Below, piece after piece: positions 1-8,492 of a stretch of DNA of 24,859 nt. The stretch comes from RUG13615 sp040307715 (lineage in GTDB: Bacteria; Bacillota; Clostridia; Peptostreptococcales; Anaerovoracaceae), in NCBI GenBank assembly GCA_040307715.1, contig JAWRJC010000111.1:1-24859 (forward strand), given 5' to 3'. Below the pieces are notes generated by a model. That model was not told the origin of the DNA. It saw nothing but the letters and a program-made list of their open reading frames with translations, and made no database searches. The translations under genes were made by a program, and so were the position numbers. How positions within the stretch are numbered: the stretch's first letter is position 1; each line of letters starts with the position of its first letter.

Positions 1-1
1 C

Positions 2-826
2 AGGTTTGACCCGGCCCGCCCAGACCGGTTTGACGGCACCCCCCTGGAAATGATGGACGCCGCCGGTGCAGATGTACTGATCGAGATGAGCACCTTGTCC
101 ATCAAGGACGGTCTGCCGGCAGCCGACCATATCCGGCATGCACTCAGTCACGGGATGCACGTCATCACCGCAAATAAAGGCCCTGAAGCCTGGTATTTCT
201 ATGAACTCAAAGAGCAGGCCGAAAACGCCGGCCTGCAGTTCCTGTATGAGACCATCGTGCTCGACGGCACGCCCACCTTCAACCTGATGACGGAGACGCT
301 GCACGGCAACACTATCTCCGGCATCACCGGCATCCTCAACGGCACATCCAACTATGTCCTCAAACTGCTCGAGGAAGGCAGGACATATGACGAAGCGATC
401 AAAGCCGCACAGGATATCGGGCTGGCCGAGGCAGATCCGTCCATGGACATCGACGGCTGGGACGGCGCCGCGAAGATCTGCGCCATGGCGAACATCCTGA
501 TGGATGCGCACATCACACCGGATGACGTCGAAGTGGAAAGTGTCCGCAGCGTCACCGCGGAGCAGCTCGCGGATGCCAAAGCCCGCGGGATGTGCATCAA
601 GTATATCTGCAGGGCAGCGCTCACAGAAGACGGTGTGAAAGTATCCGTCAGACCCGAGGAACTGCCGCGCGAACACGCCTACAACTCCGTCAACGGCACA
701 TCGGCAGTGTTCACCCTGTACACCGACCTCGCCGGGGAACTGACGATCATCCAGACTGATCCCGGTCTCCTGCAGACCGCCTACGGCCTGTACAGCGATC
801 TGATCACACTGCTCAAGAGACTGTAA
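2..826 (+). CDS. hom: Homoserine dehydrogenase (5' end outside window)
   Basis: Catalyses NAD(P)H-dependent reduction of aspartate semialdehyde to homoserine, the branch point to threonine and methionine, in the cytoplasm. The frame is open to the left edge, so the N-terminal part of the Rossmann domain is missing; 274 residues are visible. The motif ITANKGP closes the nucleotide-binding domain. GILNGTSNYVLK is the family's G-x-x-N-G-T-x-N-Y signature. EADPS followed by DIDGWDGAAK carries the catalytic Asp and Lys of the homoserine dehydrogenase domain. The protein ends shortly after the catalytic domain with no ACT domain, so this is a short form that probably lacks classical threonine feedback control. 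It converges on the giant pilus adhesin with a 15-bp gap and no obvious terminator between them. The family call is firm; the pathway role is inferred. Confidence 0.87.
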   Translation, partial: RFDPARPDRFDGTPLEMMDAAGADVLIEMSTLSIKDGLPAADHIRHALSHGMHVITANKGPEAWYFYELKEQAENAGLQFLYETIVLDGTPTFNLMTETLHGNTISGITGILNGTSNYVLKLLEEGRTYDEAIKAAQDIGLAEADPSMDIDGWDGAAKICAMANILMDAHITPDDVEVESVRSVTAEQLADAKARGMCIKYICRAALTEDGVKVSVRPEELPREHAYNSVNGTSAVFTLYTDLAGELTIIQTDPGLLQTAYGLYSDLITLLKRL

Positions 827-841
827 GCGGCGCGTCTGTCT

Positions 842-3800
842 TTAGGACTGTTTTCTCCTGCGCACCGCCGCAAGCCCGGTTCCGCTCAGCGCGATCAGGA
901 CCGCACCAAGAACATAGAGCACCGTTGCACCTGCCCCGCCGGTATTGGGGAGCGCCTGTCCCGGTGTGTTCTGTATGGTAATGCGGGGCAGACCGCCAGC
1001 CTGATCGACACCGGCATACGCATTTGCATTATCCCCTGTGCCGTTCTCGTCCGTCAGTGTCACAGTGCCGTCCTGTGCGATATTGAAGTACGTGTATTTC
1101 GTGAGGATCACGTACCCGTCAGGCGTCTTCGTTTCCTCGAGCCGGTACCGGCCGGCAGACAGATGCTCCAGCGTTCCGCTTGCCGTTTCCGTCAGATCGA
1201 TCTCGCCGTACCCGCTCACTTCTTCCCAGCTTGTCCCGTACTTGCAGAGCCGGAATGTTGCGCCAGTCAGATCATTCCCCGCTTCGTCCGTCTTGGTGAG
1301 GCGCAGAGAAGCATCGATATAATTCCTGATGGTGAGCACATTCTCAATGGTCGCGTCAGCCGCTCCTTCCGGTGTTCTGCTGAGCGTCACCCAGTCTGCG
1401 CCTGCCATTGACGGCAGCAGACTGACCGCTCCGGTCGCAGTCACCGTAAACTCGATATATCCCGGCAGCGCCTGATATCCATCCGGCGTCTGCTTTTCGC
1501 GCAGCTGATAGACGCCGGCAGGAAGTGTGTTGTCGATCATCGGAAGGACACCGTTCTCATCTGTGACCAGATCTTCATATCCTGGCATCGGATTCAGATC
1601 GAAGTTTGTTACACCGTCAACCGTCACCTGCTTATGAAGCGCAAAATGGACGCCCTGCAGTTTCTTATTCGTATCGCCGTCGATCTTGACTGCTTCCAGC
1701 GTCCAGGGACGGTTGCGGAAGGTCAGGGTCGCCATCGCGGAGCCTTCCGCCTGTGTCAGCGTGTAGTATTGACTGTCCAGTCCGGTGACCGTGATCTGTC
1801 CATTGCCCTGCGCGATCCCGATCGGATTCCCGGGGCAGTAATACCCCTGCGGCGTCCGCGTTTCAGTCAGGATGTAGTCTTTCTCATCGCTCAGGAACGC
1901 GACTGTGATCAGACCCTGCTCATCGGATGTGAATGTACCGATGCGGTCACCGCTGCTGTCTGTCAGGGTGAATTCCGCGCCGGCGAGCGCATTGCCTTCC
2001 CAGTCCTGTTTCTTAAGGATAATGCCGGGGCGGTCGTTCGTGACAGTGTCCACGCGGACATTGGATCCGTCTTCCGCCTGCCCGGTTTCATAGGACACCG
2101 TGTAGGTCAGACCCGACGCTTCGGTTTCCCCCTTCTGCGTACCGTTCAAAGTGACCGTTTCACCGCCGGGAACCGGATGGACCGCCGTATAATTCGTCAC
2201 ACGTCCTTCATCGTCGACCGCCGGTGCCTGACCACCCTCTGCAGTAACCGTGACCTCCCGGATAACATAGTCGTTCAGCGCAGTTCCCGCAACAGGCAGA
2301 TGATCAAAGTACCAGTACAGCGTCTGCGGATCTGCCGTGTAATCCAGCCTGTATACGGTGTCCTCTACCAGCGTCAGTTCCCCCGCCTCTTCAGTAAAGA
2401 CGGCGAAGTAGACCGGATCGCGGCCGGACATATAGTCCGCATCCGTCCAGACCTTGTTCATGCGGAGTCCCCAGCCTTTCAGATTGCAGACGGTCACAGC
2501 CGGGTCCTGCTCTGTATTGACAGTATCGGCAACACCGGTCTCCGCATCGGCCGGCAACACGTCCCCATTGTAGATGTATTTCTGGAAAGAGTATCCATCC
2601 GGGATCTCTCCCGGGCGTTCCTGCACCGAGAAACGCGTTCCGGCTAATACATTCCGGATCTCCACTGTATGGTCAGCCGGGATCTTGGAAATGGTGCCGT
2701 AGATCGAAGTCGTAAAACTGGCAGCTTCCTTCTGTTCGTCTGTCAGCGCCTGATAATCCGTGATGCCGCCGCCGATCTTGACGAATTTCTGCTGCGCGGC
2801 ATCCCACTGACAGTAATTGCCGTCCGCGTCTTTCACATGGTAGGTGTACATGTTGGCATCAGTCAGTTCACCGTATTCCGTCGCCATACGCAGGCGGAAG
2901 ATGAATGCTGTATCATTGTCGGGATAGTGGATCCTCGTCGTCCCGTCTTCCTCAAATAACTGCTTCGAAATGGTAAGCGTACGAAGCGCATCCGGAACCA
3001 CCGCATTGACGTAATTCACTTTGGCACGTCCGTCCGTCGTTGCATAATCGATTGCGTAGTCTTTCCGGTTTTCCTGATATCCGGCCTCCGCCGTTCCGTC
3101 CACCGTCGTCCCGTTGACCGTGACATCGCCGAATACATCAGTGTTGACCCCGCATTCCACGATCCTGTAGGAGGTCATGCTCTCCGGGAAACTGATATCC
3201 GCCGTCTCCCCCGGTTTGAGGAAGAAAACATCTTTGTATTCGGTCCCGCCTATCGTGACTGCATCTTCATACTTCACAGGATTGATGGTGTCTTTATAGA
3301 GCACATAGTCTTTTGGCTTCTCTTCACTGCCGGGCGGCAGGTTCGGGAGCCGGTATTCTTCTGCCCCTTCCGCCTCACTCGTTTTGTACCAGATCTGATA
3401 CGGAAACTCCGCAAGGACGCCCTCCGATTCATCCACACCGGAGAGTTCTTTGCTCAGCTGTACGTTCCCCTTCTTGACCGCAGCCAGGTTGAAGCGCATC
3501 TGCAGGTTGGACGCGCCGGCGCCGCGCTCCATGTAGAAGATGTTCATCGTGTGATTGGTATAATCCCGGAACACGGTGCTGCCTTCATCGAAATACTGGC
3601 TCAGGTAGTTCGCCACATCAGCGTCGGACGCCCCCGGATGGCGCGTGCGGTAATTGCTTTCAAACGTTGCTCTCAGTGTGGTATGCGTCCCGTTGACATA
3701 CACATCTCCTGTTCTGAAGTTGACGCTTCCGGGAACCGCGCTGTGGATGCCGCCCAGATCGATGACAAGTTCTCCGTCTACATAGAGCCAGAAATCGTCG

Positions 3801-6745
3801 TCGCCTGTGAATTCGAAGATAATGTCATGCCCCCAGGCATCCAGTCCGCTCGGCGTCTGTGTAAAAATTGCTTCCAGTTCCATGCCGAAATAGCAGTCCA
3901 CTTTCTTCCCGCCGTTTTCTATCAGGTACAGATTCTCATTCTTCCTCGGGTCGCTGTCCGGCAATTGATCGACATTGTTGCCGGACCCGGAGAGTCCGTA
4001 GAGGTTTTTCCCGTTGACCGAAGCAAAGACGCCCGGCTCCAGATCGTTGTACGGGAAGAACTGGCCATGCTTCAGCGTCGGCCGGCTGCCGACAGAATCA
4101 TAGGAACCGAGTTCTTTATAAACGGTAAAGTCGCCGCCCGTCTTACCTTTGAGCGAAGCGTAGTTCTGTGTACTGTCAAACACAAAGTAGCCTGTTTCAT
4201 CGTACGTGCTCTGAATGAACAGATGATTGACTTCCTCCGCTCCCGAGAACAGTTCCCTCAAAGAGCCCCCGCCCTCTTTGGTAGCGGTCGGGTATCCGTC
4301 GGTCAGATCCGTGGACAGCAGTCCCTGATGAAGGACCCTTCCGAGGCCGCCCTGATCATTGCCGAGAAAATTGCTCATTTCCGCGCGTGTGTCAAAGTCG
4401 ATCATCTTCATGGTGATCCCGTACTGGGTATGATCAACGGTCGGAACCGTTGTCAGATCGTCATCGACATTTATGTCCTGCATGACCGCGAAGTAGAAGT
4501 CCATTGCCTCGGATTTAGGACAGGAAACGACCTGCCCATCCTCGACCTTGAGTCCGGCATAGGCATAGTACGCATCGTCCCATGCCAGGATCGGGGAAGC
4601 ATATCTGCCGTCTTTTCTGCCGTTCATATTGATGCCGATGGCGTCGTCCGACAGGATCTGACCACCCGTCACCTGCGGCGCGATATACTTCTCTGAATAC
4701 TGGTTGAACAGTTCATAGTAGTAATTGGGATCCTCAGTGCCTTCCCAATAATACTCCGTGAAATTCCAAAGCAGTTGATTGAGCTGTCCGCTGACCCACT
4801 CGATCGAGTCACCGCTCTCGTAGACAGGCACGAGCGTCCCGTCAGAGCCGATGGCGTAATAATCATATCTCTTTTTCTCATCATTCCAGCTTCTGGTATA
4901 GACGATGACCCGCGAACCATTTGTCACCGCAGGGTCAGAGACGCTGACTTTTCTCGCCGAGTACGTCCGGAAATAGTCCTCCGTCAGTTCCGACAGTTTG
5001 ACGAAATGCAACCACTCATTGCCTGCACTGCCACCGACCGAAAACCCTGTGTCCGCATTGCCGGTGTAAGTCAGGGTATTGCCGCCGGATTTCAGATATA
5101 CCTCGCCGGCATGGATCCCGGTGCCGGGGACTGCCTGGATCCGGCAGTTGTTGTCCGGCGTAGATACAAGAGTCAGCCCGTCCGCGTCGATTCGCAGATA
5201 CTTTGTGCTCCCGTCAACGACCGTGCTGAGATAATACTGATCTCCTTCCAGCCAATGGAACGTCCACATGGAGATGTCGCTCTCGTTCGGAACGAACAGG
5301 CTGGAGGTGTTGTCCTGCGTGCTCATGACGGTCAGGGCTTTGGCTTTGAGGTGACCGTCCGCCCCCGGTTCTGCCATCAGCGCTTTGCCCGCGGCACCGC
5401 CGTTCCAGTTCATCAGTCCGTAAGACTTGCCGTTAAGATCATACGGGTCGCTGACCACTTCATCGCTGTACCAGAAATACATCTTCGCATTGGGGTCTTC
5501 GGCATTGTTATACGCAGCAAAACTGGCGCCGTTCGCGCCGCCCTGCATATTCCAGTAATAGCCGTCGTTTCCCTTTGCGCGGAATGTATACGCCTCATCC
5601 CCGAACGGTTCGATGGTGAAAACGGTCGCCTGCTCCGCATCCGTCGTCAGATTAAGGCTGTTCGCGCTCTGCACGATATACTTTCTGCTGTCGTCTGACC
5701 CGCACGAAACCCTGAACTGATCCGTTGTCCCCGGCACTTTTTCAAAGTAGTACCTGACCGCTCTGTCCGCCGGGGGATAGTTCTGCGCAGGCTTGGTCTT
5801 GGTGATCCCGGTCCTGGTATTGTTAATGCGGGTGATCCCGTCGGTGAAGTAGTACCCGGAGGTATGTCCGATATACAGACCTTCGCTGCCTCTTGAGAGC
5901 AGTTCCTCGACCGAAGCCACCTTATGCCAGCCGGCCTCGACCGCTTCGGGACCCTCTACGATCGCGTAGGCAGAGAAACCATCCGCTTCAAAACTGACTG
6001 CTTCGCCGTCGATGTCGACTTTTTCTATGACATCTCCGGTCTCCGCTCCGTCAGCAAAGTGCACTACCTGCGCATCGGTTTCCGCCGCTTTGTCCGCCAG
6101 CTCGATCCTGACATCGACCGGTGCCGCGACCTCAACTTTGTTCCCGTTGCTGTCCACGATCCTGATATCGAACAGACGGATATAGGCTGCGGTGCTGTCT
6201 TTCCATCCCAGCGCGTCTTCGGTCTTCGCCAGATACGCCGCATACTCCTCTGAGTCTCTTGGGATCTCTTCTGCCTCAAGGCCGGCCCCCTTCGGGATCC
6301 CGGCGTCCTCTTTATAATCCACGGTGACAGTGAATCGCTCTGACACAGCCGTCAGCGTCCCGCCGCCGGTTCCATGTGCCTCCTCTTCCGCTGCCGCAGG
6401 TACCGAAACAGAAGCCGGCGCGGATTCTTCCGGCGGTTCTGCCTCCGCGGCGCTCTGCGCTTCGTCTGCGGATTCCTGTTCTTCCGGCGCAGCCTGTTCT
6501 TCCGTTGCAGCCGGTTCTTCCGTTGCAGCCGTTTCTTCCGCGAGTTCTGTTTCTTCCGCGGCTGCCGGCATATCGATGCCGCCCTGCCCGGCTGCCGTGT
6601 CCGCTTCCAGTGTCAGTGCAGGCAGGATCAGCAGATACGTTGTGATGAAAACGACGGCAGCAGAAAGCAACAGAAGCTCTGTACGTCTTCTGTACATCCT
6701 GCCGGCTACCCTTTTGACGATTTCATACAACTTGTTTGTCTTCAT
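842..6745 (-). CDS. Giant LPNTG-anchored fibro-slime / SpaA-Cna_B adhesin (probable pilus tip)
   Basis: A 1967-aa surface protein, last gene of the pilus operon. Residues 22-46 form the N-terminal membrane/signal segment after an RRR cluster. Residues about 55-125 are an Ala/Glu low-complexity stalk. Residues about 270-790 are rich in aromatic, beta-trefoil-looking repeats. A fibro-slime signature lies around 971-1018 (FTGDDDFWLYVDGEL, then DLGGIHS). From about 1090 to 1900 follow five or six Cna_B/SpaA-like domains; the last three have E-box motifs LTETRTPQGY, LREKQTPDGY and LEETKTPDGY, typical of intramolecular isopeptide bonds. LPNTG at residues 1932-1936 precedes a hydrophobic helix and an RRRKQS tail. 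Its ATG lies 2 bp after the stop of the upstream sortase-like gene and has no strong ribosome binding site, so translation is probably coupled. An adhesive tip function is inferred from size and operon position. The ligand is unknown. Confidence 0.85.
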   Translation of the reverse strand: MKTNKLYEIVKRVAGRMYRRRTELLLLSAAVVFITTYLLILPALTLEADTAAGQGGIDMPAAAEETELAEETAATEEPAATEEQAAPEEQESADEAQSAAEAEPPEESAPASVSVPAAAEEEAHGTGGGTLTAVSERFTVTVDYKEDAGIPKGAGLEAEEIPRDSEEYAAYLAKTEDALGWKDSTAAYIRLFDIRIVDSNGNKVEVAAPVDVRIELADKAAETDAQVVHFADGAETGDVIEKVDIDGEAVSFEADGFSAYAIVEGPEAVEAGWHKVASVEELLSRGSEGLYIGHTSGYYFTDGITRINNTRTGITKTKPAQNYPPADRAVRYYFEKVPGTTDQFRVSCGSDDSRKYIVQSANSLNLTTDAEQATVFTIEPFGDEAYTFRAKGNDGYYWNMQGGANGASFAAYNNAEDPNAKMYFWYSDEVVSDPYDLNGKSYGLMNWNGGAAGKALMAEPGADGHLKAKALTVMSTQDNTSSLFVPNESDISMWTFHWLEGDQYYLSTVVDGSTKYLRIDADGLTLVSTPDNNCRIQAVPGTGIHAGEVYLKSGGNTLTYTGNADTGFSVGGSAGNEWLHFVKLSELTEDYFRTYSARKVSVSDPAVTNGSRVIVYTRSWNDEKKRYDYYAIGSDGTLVPVYESGDSIEWVSGQLNQLLWNFTEYYWEGTEDPNYYYELFNQYSEKYIAPQVTGGQILSDDAIGINMNGRKDGRYASPILAWDDAYYAYAGLKVEDGQVVSCPKSEAMDFYFAVMQDINVDDDLTTVPTVDHTQYGITMKMIDFDTRAEMSNFLGNDQGGLGRVLHQGLLSTDLTDGYPTATKEGGGSLRELFSGAEEVNHLFIQSTYDETGYFVFDSTQNYASLKGKTGGDFTVYKELGSYDSVGSRPTLKHGQFFPYNDLEPGVFASVNGKNLYGLSGSGNNVDQLPDSDPRKNENLYLIENGGKKVDCYFGMELEAIFTQTPSGLDAWGHDIIFEFTGDDDFWLYVDGELVIDLGGIHSAVPGSVNFRTGDVYVNGTHTTLRATFESNYRTRHPGASDADVANYLSQYFDEGSTVFRDYTNHTMNIFYMERGAGASNLQMRFNLAAVKKGNVQLSKELSGVDESEGVLAEFPYQIWYKTSEAEGAEEYRLPNLPPGSEEKPKDYVLYKDTINPVKYEDAVTIGGTEYKDVFFLKPGETADISFPESMTSYRIVECGVNTDVFGDVTVNGTTVDGTAEAGYQENRKDYAIDYATTDGRAKVNYVNAVVPDALRTLTISKQLFEEDGTTRIHYPDNDTAFIFRLRMATEYGELTDANMYTYHVKDADGNYCQWDAAQQKFVKIGGGITDYQALTDEQKEAASFTTSIYGTISKIPADHTVEIRNVLAGTRFSVQERPGEIPDGYSFQKYIYNGDVLPADAETGVADTVNTEQDPAVTVCNLKGWGLRMNKVWTDADYMSGRDPVYFAVFTEEAGELTLVEDTVYRLDYTADPQTLYWYFDHLPVAGTALNDYVIREVTVTAEGGQAPAVDDEGRVTNYTAVHPVPGGETVTLNGTQKGETEASGLTYTVSYETGQAEDGSNVRVDTVTNDRPGIILKKQDWEGNALAGAEFTLTDSSGDRIGTFTSDEQGLITVAFLSDEKDYILTETRTPQGYYCPGNPIGIAQGNGQITVTGLDSQYYTLTQAEGSAMATLTFRNRPWTLEAVKIDGDTNKKLQGVHFALHKQVTVDGVTNFDLNPMPGYEDLVTDENGVLPMIDNTLPAGVYQLREKQTPDGYQALPGYIEFTVTATGAVSLLPSMAGADWVTLSRTPEGAADATIENVLTIRNYIDASLRLTKTDEAGNDLTGATFRLCKYGTSWEEVSGYGEIDLTETASGTLEHLSAGRYRLEETKTPDGYVILTKYTYFNIAQDGTVTLTDENGTGDNANAYAGVDQAGGLPRITIQNTPGQALPNTGGAGATVLYVLGAVLIALSGTGLAAVRRRKQS
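6475..6546 (-). repeat. 18-bp tandem repeats coding the Ala/Glu stalk
   Basis: Four 18-bp units, the middle two nearly identical and the outer two diverged (starts at 6475, 6493, 6511 and 6529; core gttcttccgttgcag). They code a 6-residue AATEEP-like repeat just after the membrane segment of the giant adhesin. Because 18 is a multiple of 3, gain or loss of units would change stalk length without breaking the frame. Confidence 0.75.
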
Positions 6746-6747
6746 TG

Positions 6748-7320
6748 CTATTGCAGTCTTTTACAGCCAACCACAAAACAGGTGTGCGGTCCGGTCCGGT
6801 AAAACAGAAGCAGATCGTTATCTGCGTCATCCCATTCCTGTAGATGGAACTGTGTTGTTACTTCATAGGTATATCTGACGCCGTTGATGTCCGTAAAAGC
6901 GACTTTGTCCCCGGGATTCGCGGCGGCAAGCCTGCGGAACACATCCCGGCGGCTTCCTGTGATGCGGAACTGCTCTGAAAGCGGGGCACCGCCGTCAAGA
7001 GCAGCTAACCCTGCCTCCGCCCCGCCCGCCGTGACCGGAGCGGTGATCCCAAGCGCGGGAACCTCCAAATAGCCAACGATATCCACACCATCGATCGTGA
7101 TCTGCGGCAGCGGTTCTGTGCCGGCATCGCCTGCAGCCGGAATGCCTGTCTCCGTCCCGATCCCCGGAACGATCTCCTGCATCTGTTCGATGACCCGGTC
7201 TGCTCTTTTCACCGCCTGTGCTCTATGGAGCAGCTGCAGACAGACACCGCCCGCGACAGCGACGATCAGCAAAAGGACCGCGATCTTTATGAACCTGCTT
7301 TTTTGATTCGTTTCACGCAT
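6748..7320 (-). CDS. Sortase-like protein lacking catalytic His and Arg (pseudo-sortase)
   Basis: 190 aa. One membrane segment at residues about 10-31 is followed by a linker and a sortase-like beta-barrel core. IVGYLEVPALGI (81-92) matches the strand that reads IIGYISIPKFHI in the intact sortase of this operon. The intact enzyme has ISGHRG; here the matching stretch is ITGSRR, putting Ser123 where the catalytic His should be. Cys186 (FVVGC) sits at the catalytic-Cys position, but the protein ends four residues later, so the strand with the catalytic Arg (about nine residues after the Cys) is absent. The reading frame is clean, the gene is packed between its neighbours with 12-bp and 2-bp gaps, and no sortase debris follows. 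It therefore looks like a maintained, catalytically altered protein rather than a recent frameshift. A role in binding or positioning pilus subunits is only a guess. Confidence 0.65.
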   Translation of the reverse strand: MRETNQKSRFIKIAVLLLIVAVAGGVCLQLLHRAQAVKRADRVIEQMQEIVPGIGTETGIPAAGDAGTEPLPQITIDGVDIVGYLEVPALGITAPVTAGGAEAGLAALDGGAPLSEQFRITGSRRDVFRRLAAANPGDKVAFTDINGVRYTYEVTTQFHLQEWDDADNDLLLFYRTGPHTCFVVGCKRLQ

Positions 7321-7332
7321 CGTTCCGCGCTC

Positions 7333-8463
7333 TCAGTTCCGCCCGCTGTCCTTCTTACATCTTGCGAAGAAAAGCAGCAGGAGCATCCCGGAAACAGCGG
7401 CAGCGAATGCCCACAACCCCGGCTCAGACGGATCGCCCGTCTTTGGCTTCCCGCCGTCTTCTTCCTCATAATGCGCCAGCGTGTTGACGATGGTGAACCG
7501 CTCGATCCCGTCGGCTTCGTTCGTCTCCCCCGCAAGCGGGAGCTCAGCCTCAAAATACGCAAGCTTTGCCGCATCTTCCGGCGCCGGGCTGAACTGCCCC
7601 TCTGCGGTCAGGACTTCGGACACCGACCATCTCGCATTATCGGATGGCTCAAATTCTTTCCTGACCACATATTCCCCGTTCTGCCGCACCATATACTTGT
7701 ACGGCGTGCGGGATTCTTCGGATTTCCATGTGTAAGTCCAGTTGTTGCTGTCATTCAGGGAAACCACGTCGATCAGTTCCCCGCCGTAGCAGATCCTGAC
7801 CAGCACTTCCTGCGGTTTCGTCTTCCCGGCCAGATCTTCACGTCCCCCCGGAAACCGCCAGGTTTTGATCACCATGTGTTCAAACACAGCTTTTTCCCGC
7901 ATCGGTTTGATCACGATCTCGTCCTGGTTGAGGACCCTGCCGTTGAGCACCCCGACAAAGCACGGCACGGGTGTCCACCTGTAATCGCCGATGATCCTAG
8001 ATCTGCCGGCCAGAAGATACAGCCCGTTTTTCTCGAGATCCAGATCCATTGCACCGCCGCCGCAGACAACGTCCGCTGTCTGCAGCACTTTTTCCGCCGG
8101 ATCACCGAAGACACCGCCGCCGATCTCCGCAGCAAGCGTGACCGCAGCCTCTGCCCAGGCTTCTTCCCAGCGCATGCCGTCATACTGCTGCGGGTCGTAC
8201 TCCTCGGGAACGGGGATCGACACATCTGCCCCGGAGCCCGGGAATTCCGTGTTGACAAACCGCGTCCCGCTGAATCCGCCCACATAGTACAGGTCGAACG
8301 TGAACGTCTGTCCGTCGAGCGCCGGATCTTCCGCGTCCAGCCGGATCTGTACGTCCCCGCCATCCGCATAGACGACAGGCAAAGTCCCCGCCGTCCATCC
8401 TGTCAGCAGGATGGTCAGCAGGACGGGTATGATCACTGTCAACTGTCGCCATGCGGTTCTCAT
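7333..8463 (-). CDS. Minor (basal or accessory) pilin with Cna_B-like domain and PKTGD anchor
   Basis: 376 aa. Residues 1-33 are a signal peptide (hydrophobic run, then VVYADGG). The N-terminal domain contains the GLYLLAG...YRWTPVPCFVGVLNG pattern found in small accessory pilins. A Cna_B-like domain begins near VIKTWRFPGGRED and includes NNWTYTWK and RWSVSEV. The C-terminus has PKTGD with Lys instead of Leu before the Pro, then a hydrophobic helix and a short basic tail containing ARCKK. The ribosome binding site AGAAGGAAG lies 5 bp before the ATG. It sits between the class C sortase and the sortase-like gene. The non-canonical PKTGD motif suggests a base subunit attached by a different sortase, as in other pilus systems; that assignment is inference. 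Confidence 0.78.
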   Translation of the reverse strand: MRTAWRQLTVIIPVLLTILLTGWTAGTLPVVYADGGDVQIRLDAEDPALDGQTFTFDLYYVGGFSGTRFVNTEFPGSGADVSIPVPEEYDPQQYDGMRWEEAWAEAAVTLAAEIGGGVFGDPAEKVLQTADVVCGGGAMDLDLEKNGLYLLAGRSRIIGDYRWTPVPCFVGVLNGRVLNQDEIVIKPMREKAVFEHMVIKTWRFPGGREDLAGKTKPQEVLVRICYGGELIDVVSLNDSNNWTYTWKSEESRTPYKYMVRQNGEYVVRKEFEPSDNARWSVSEVLTAEGQFSPAPEDAAKLAYFEAELPLAGETNEADGIERFTIVNTLAHYEEEDGGKPKTGDPSEPGLWAFAAAVSGMLLLLFFARCKKDSGRN

Positions 8464-8492
8464 GAATGCTTCCTTCTATTGTTGTATTCGCT

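Noticed and set aside
827..841. Terminator between the homoserine dehydrogenase gene and the giant adhesin gene
   Set aside because: The 15-bp gap has no stem with a T-run; termination sites must lie inside the opposing genes or be Rho-dependent.
6748..7320. Sortase-like gene as a simple frameshift pseudogene
   Set aside because: No continuation of a sortase is found in other frames after the stop; the next gene begins 2 bp later, so it is annotated as an intact CDS with lost catalytic residues.
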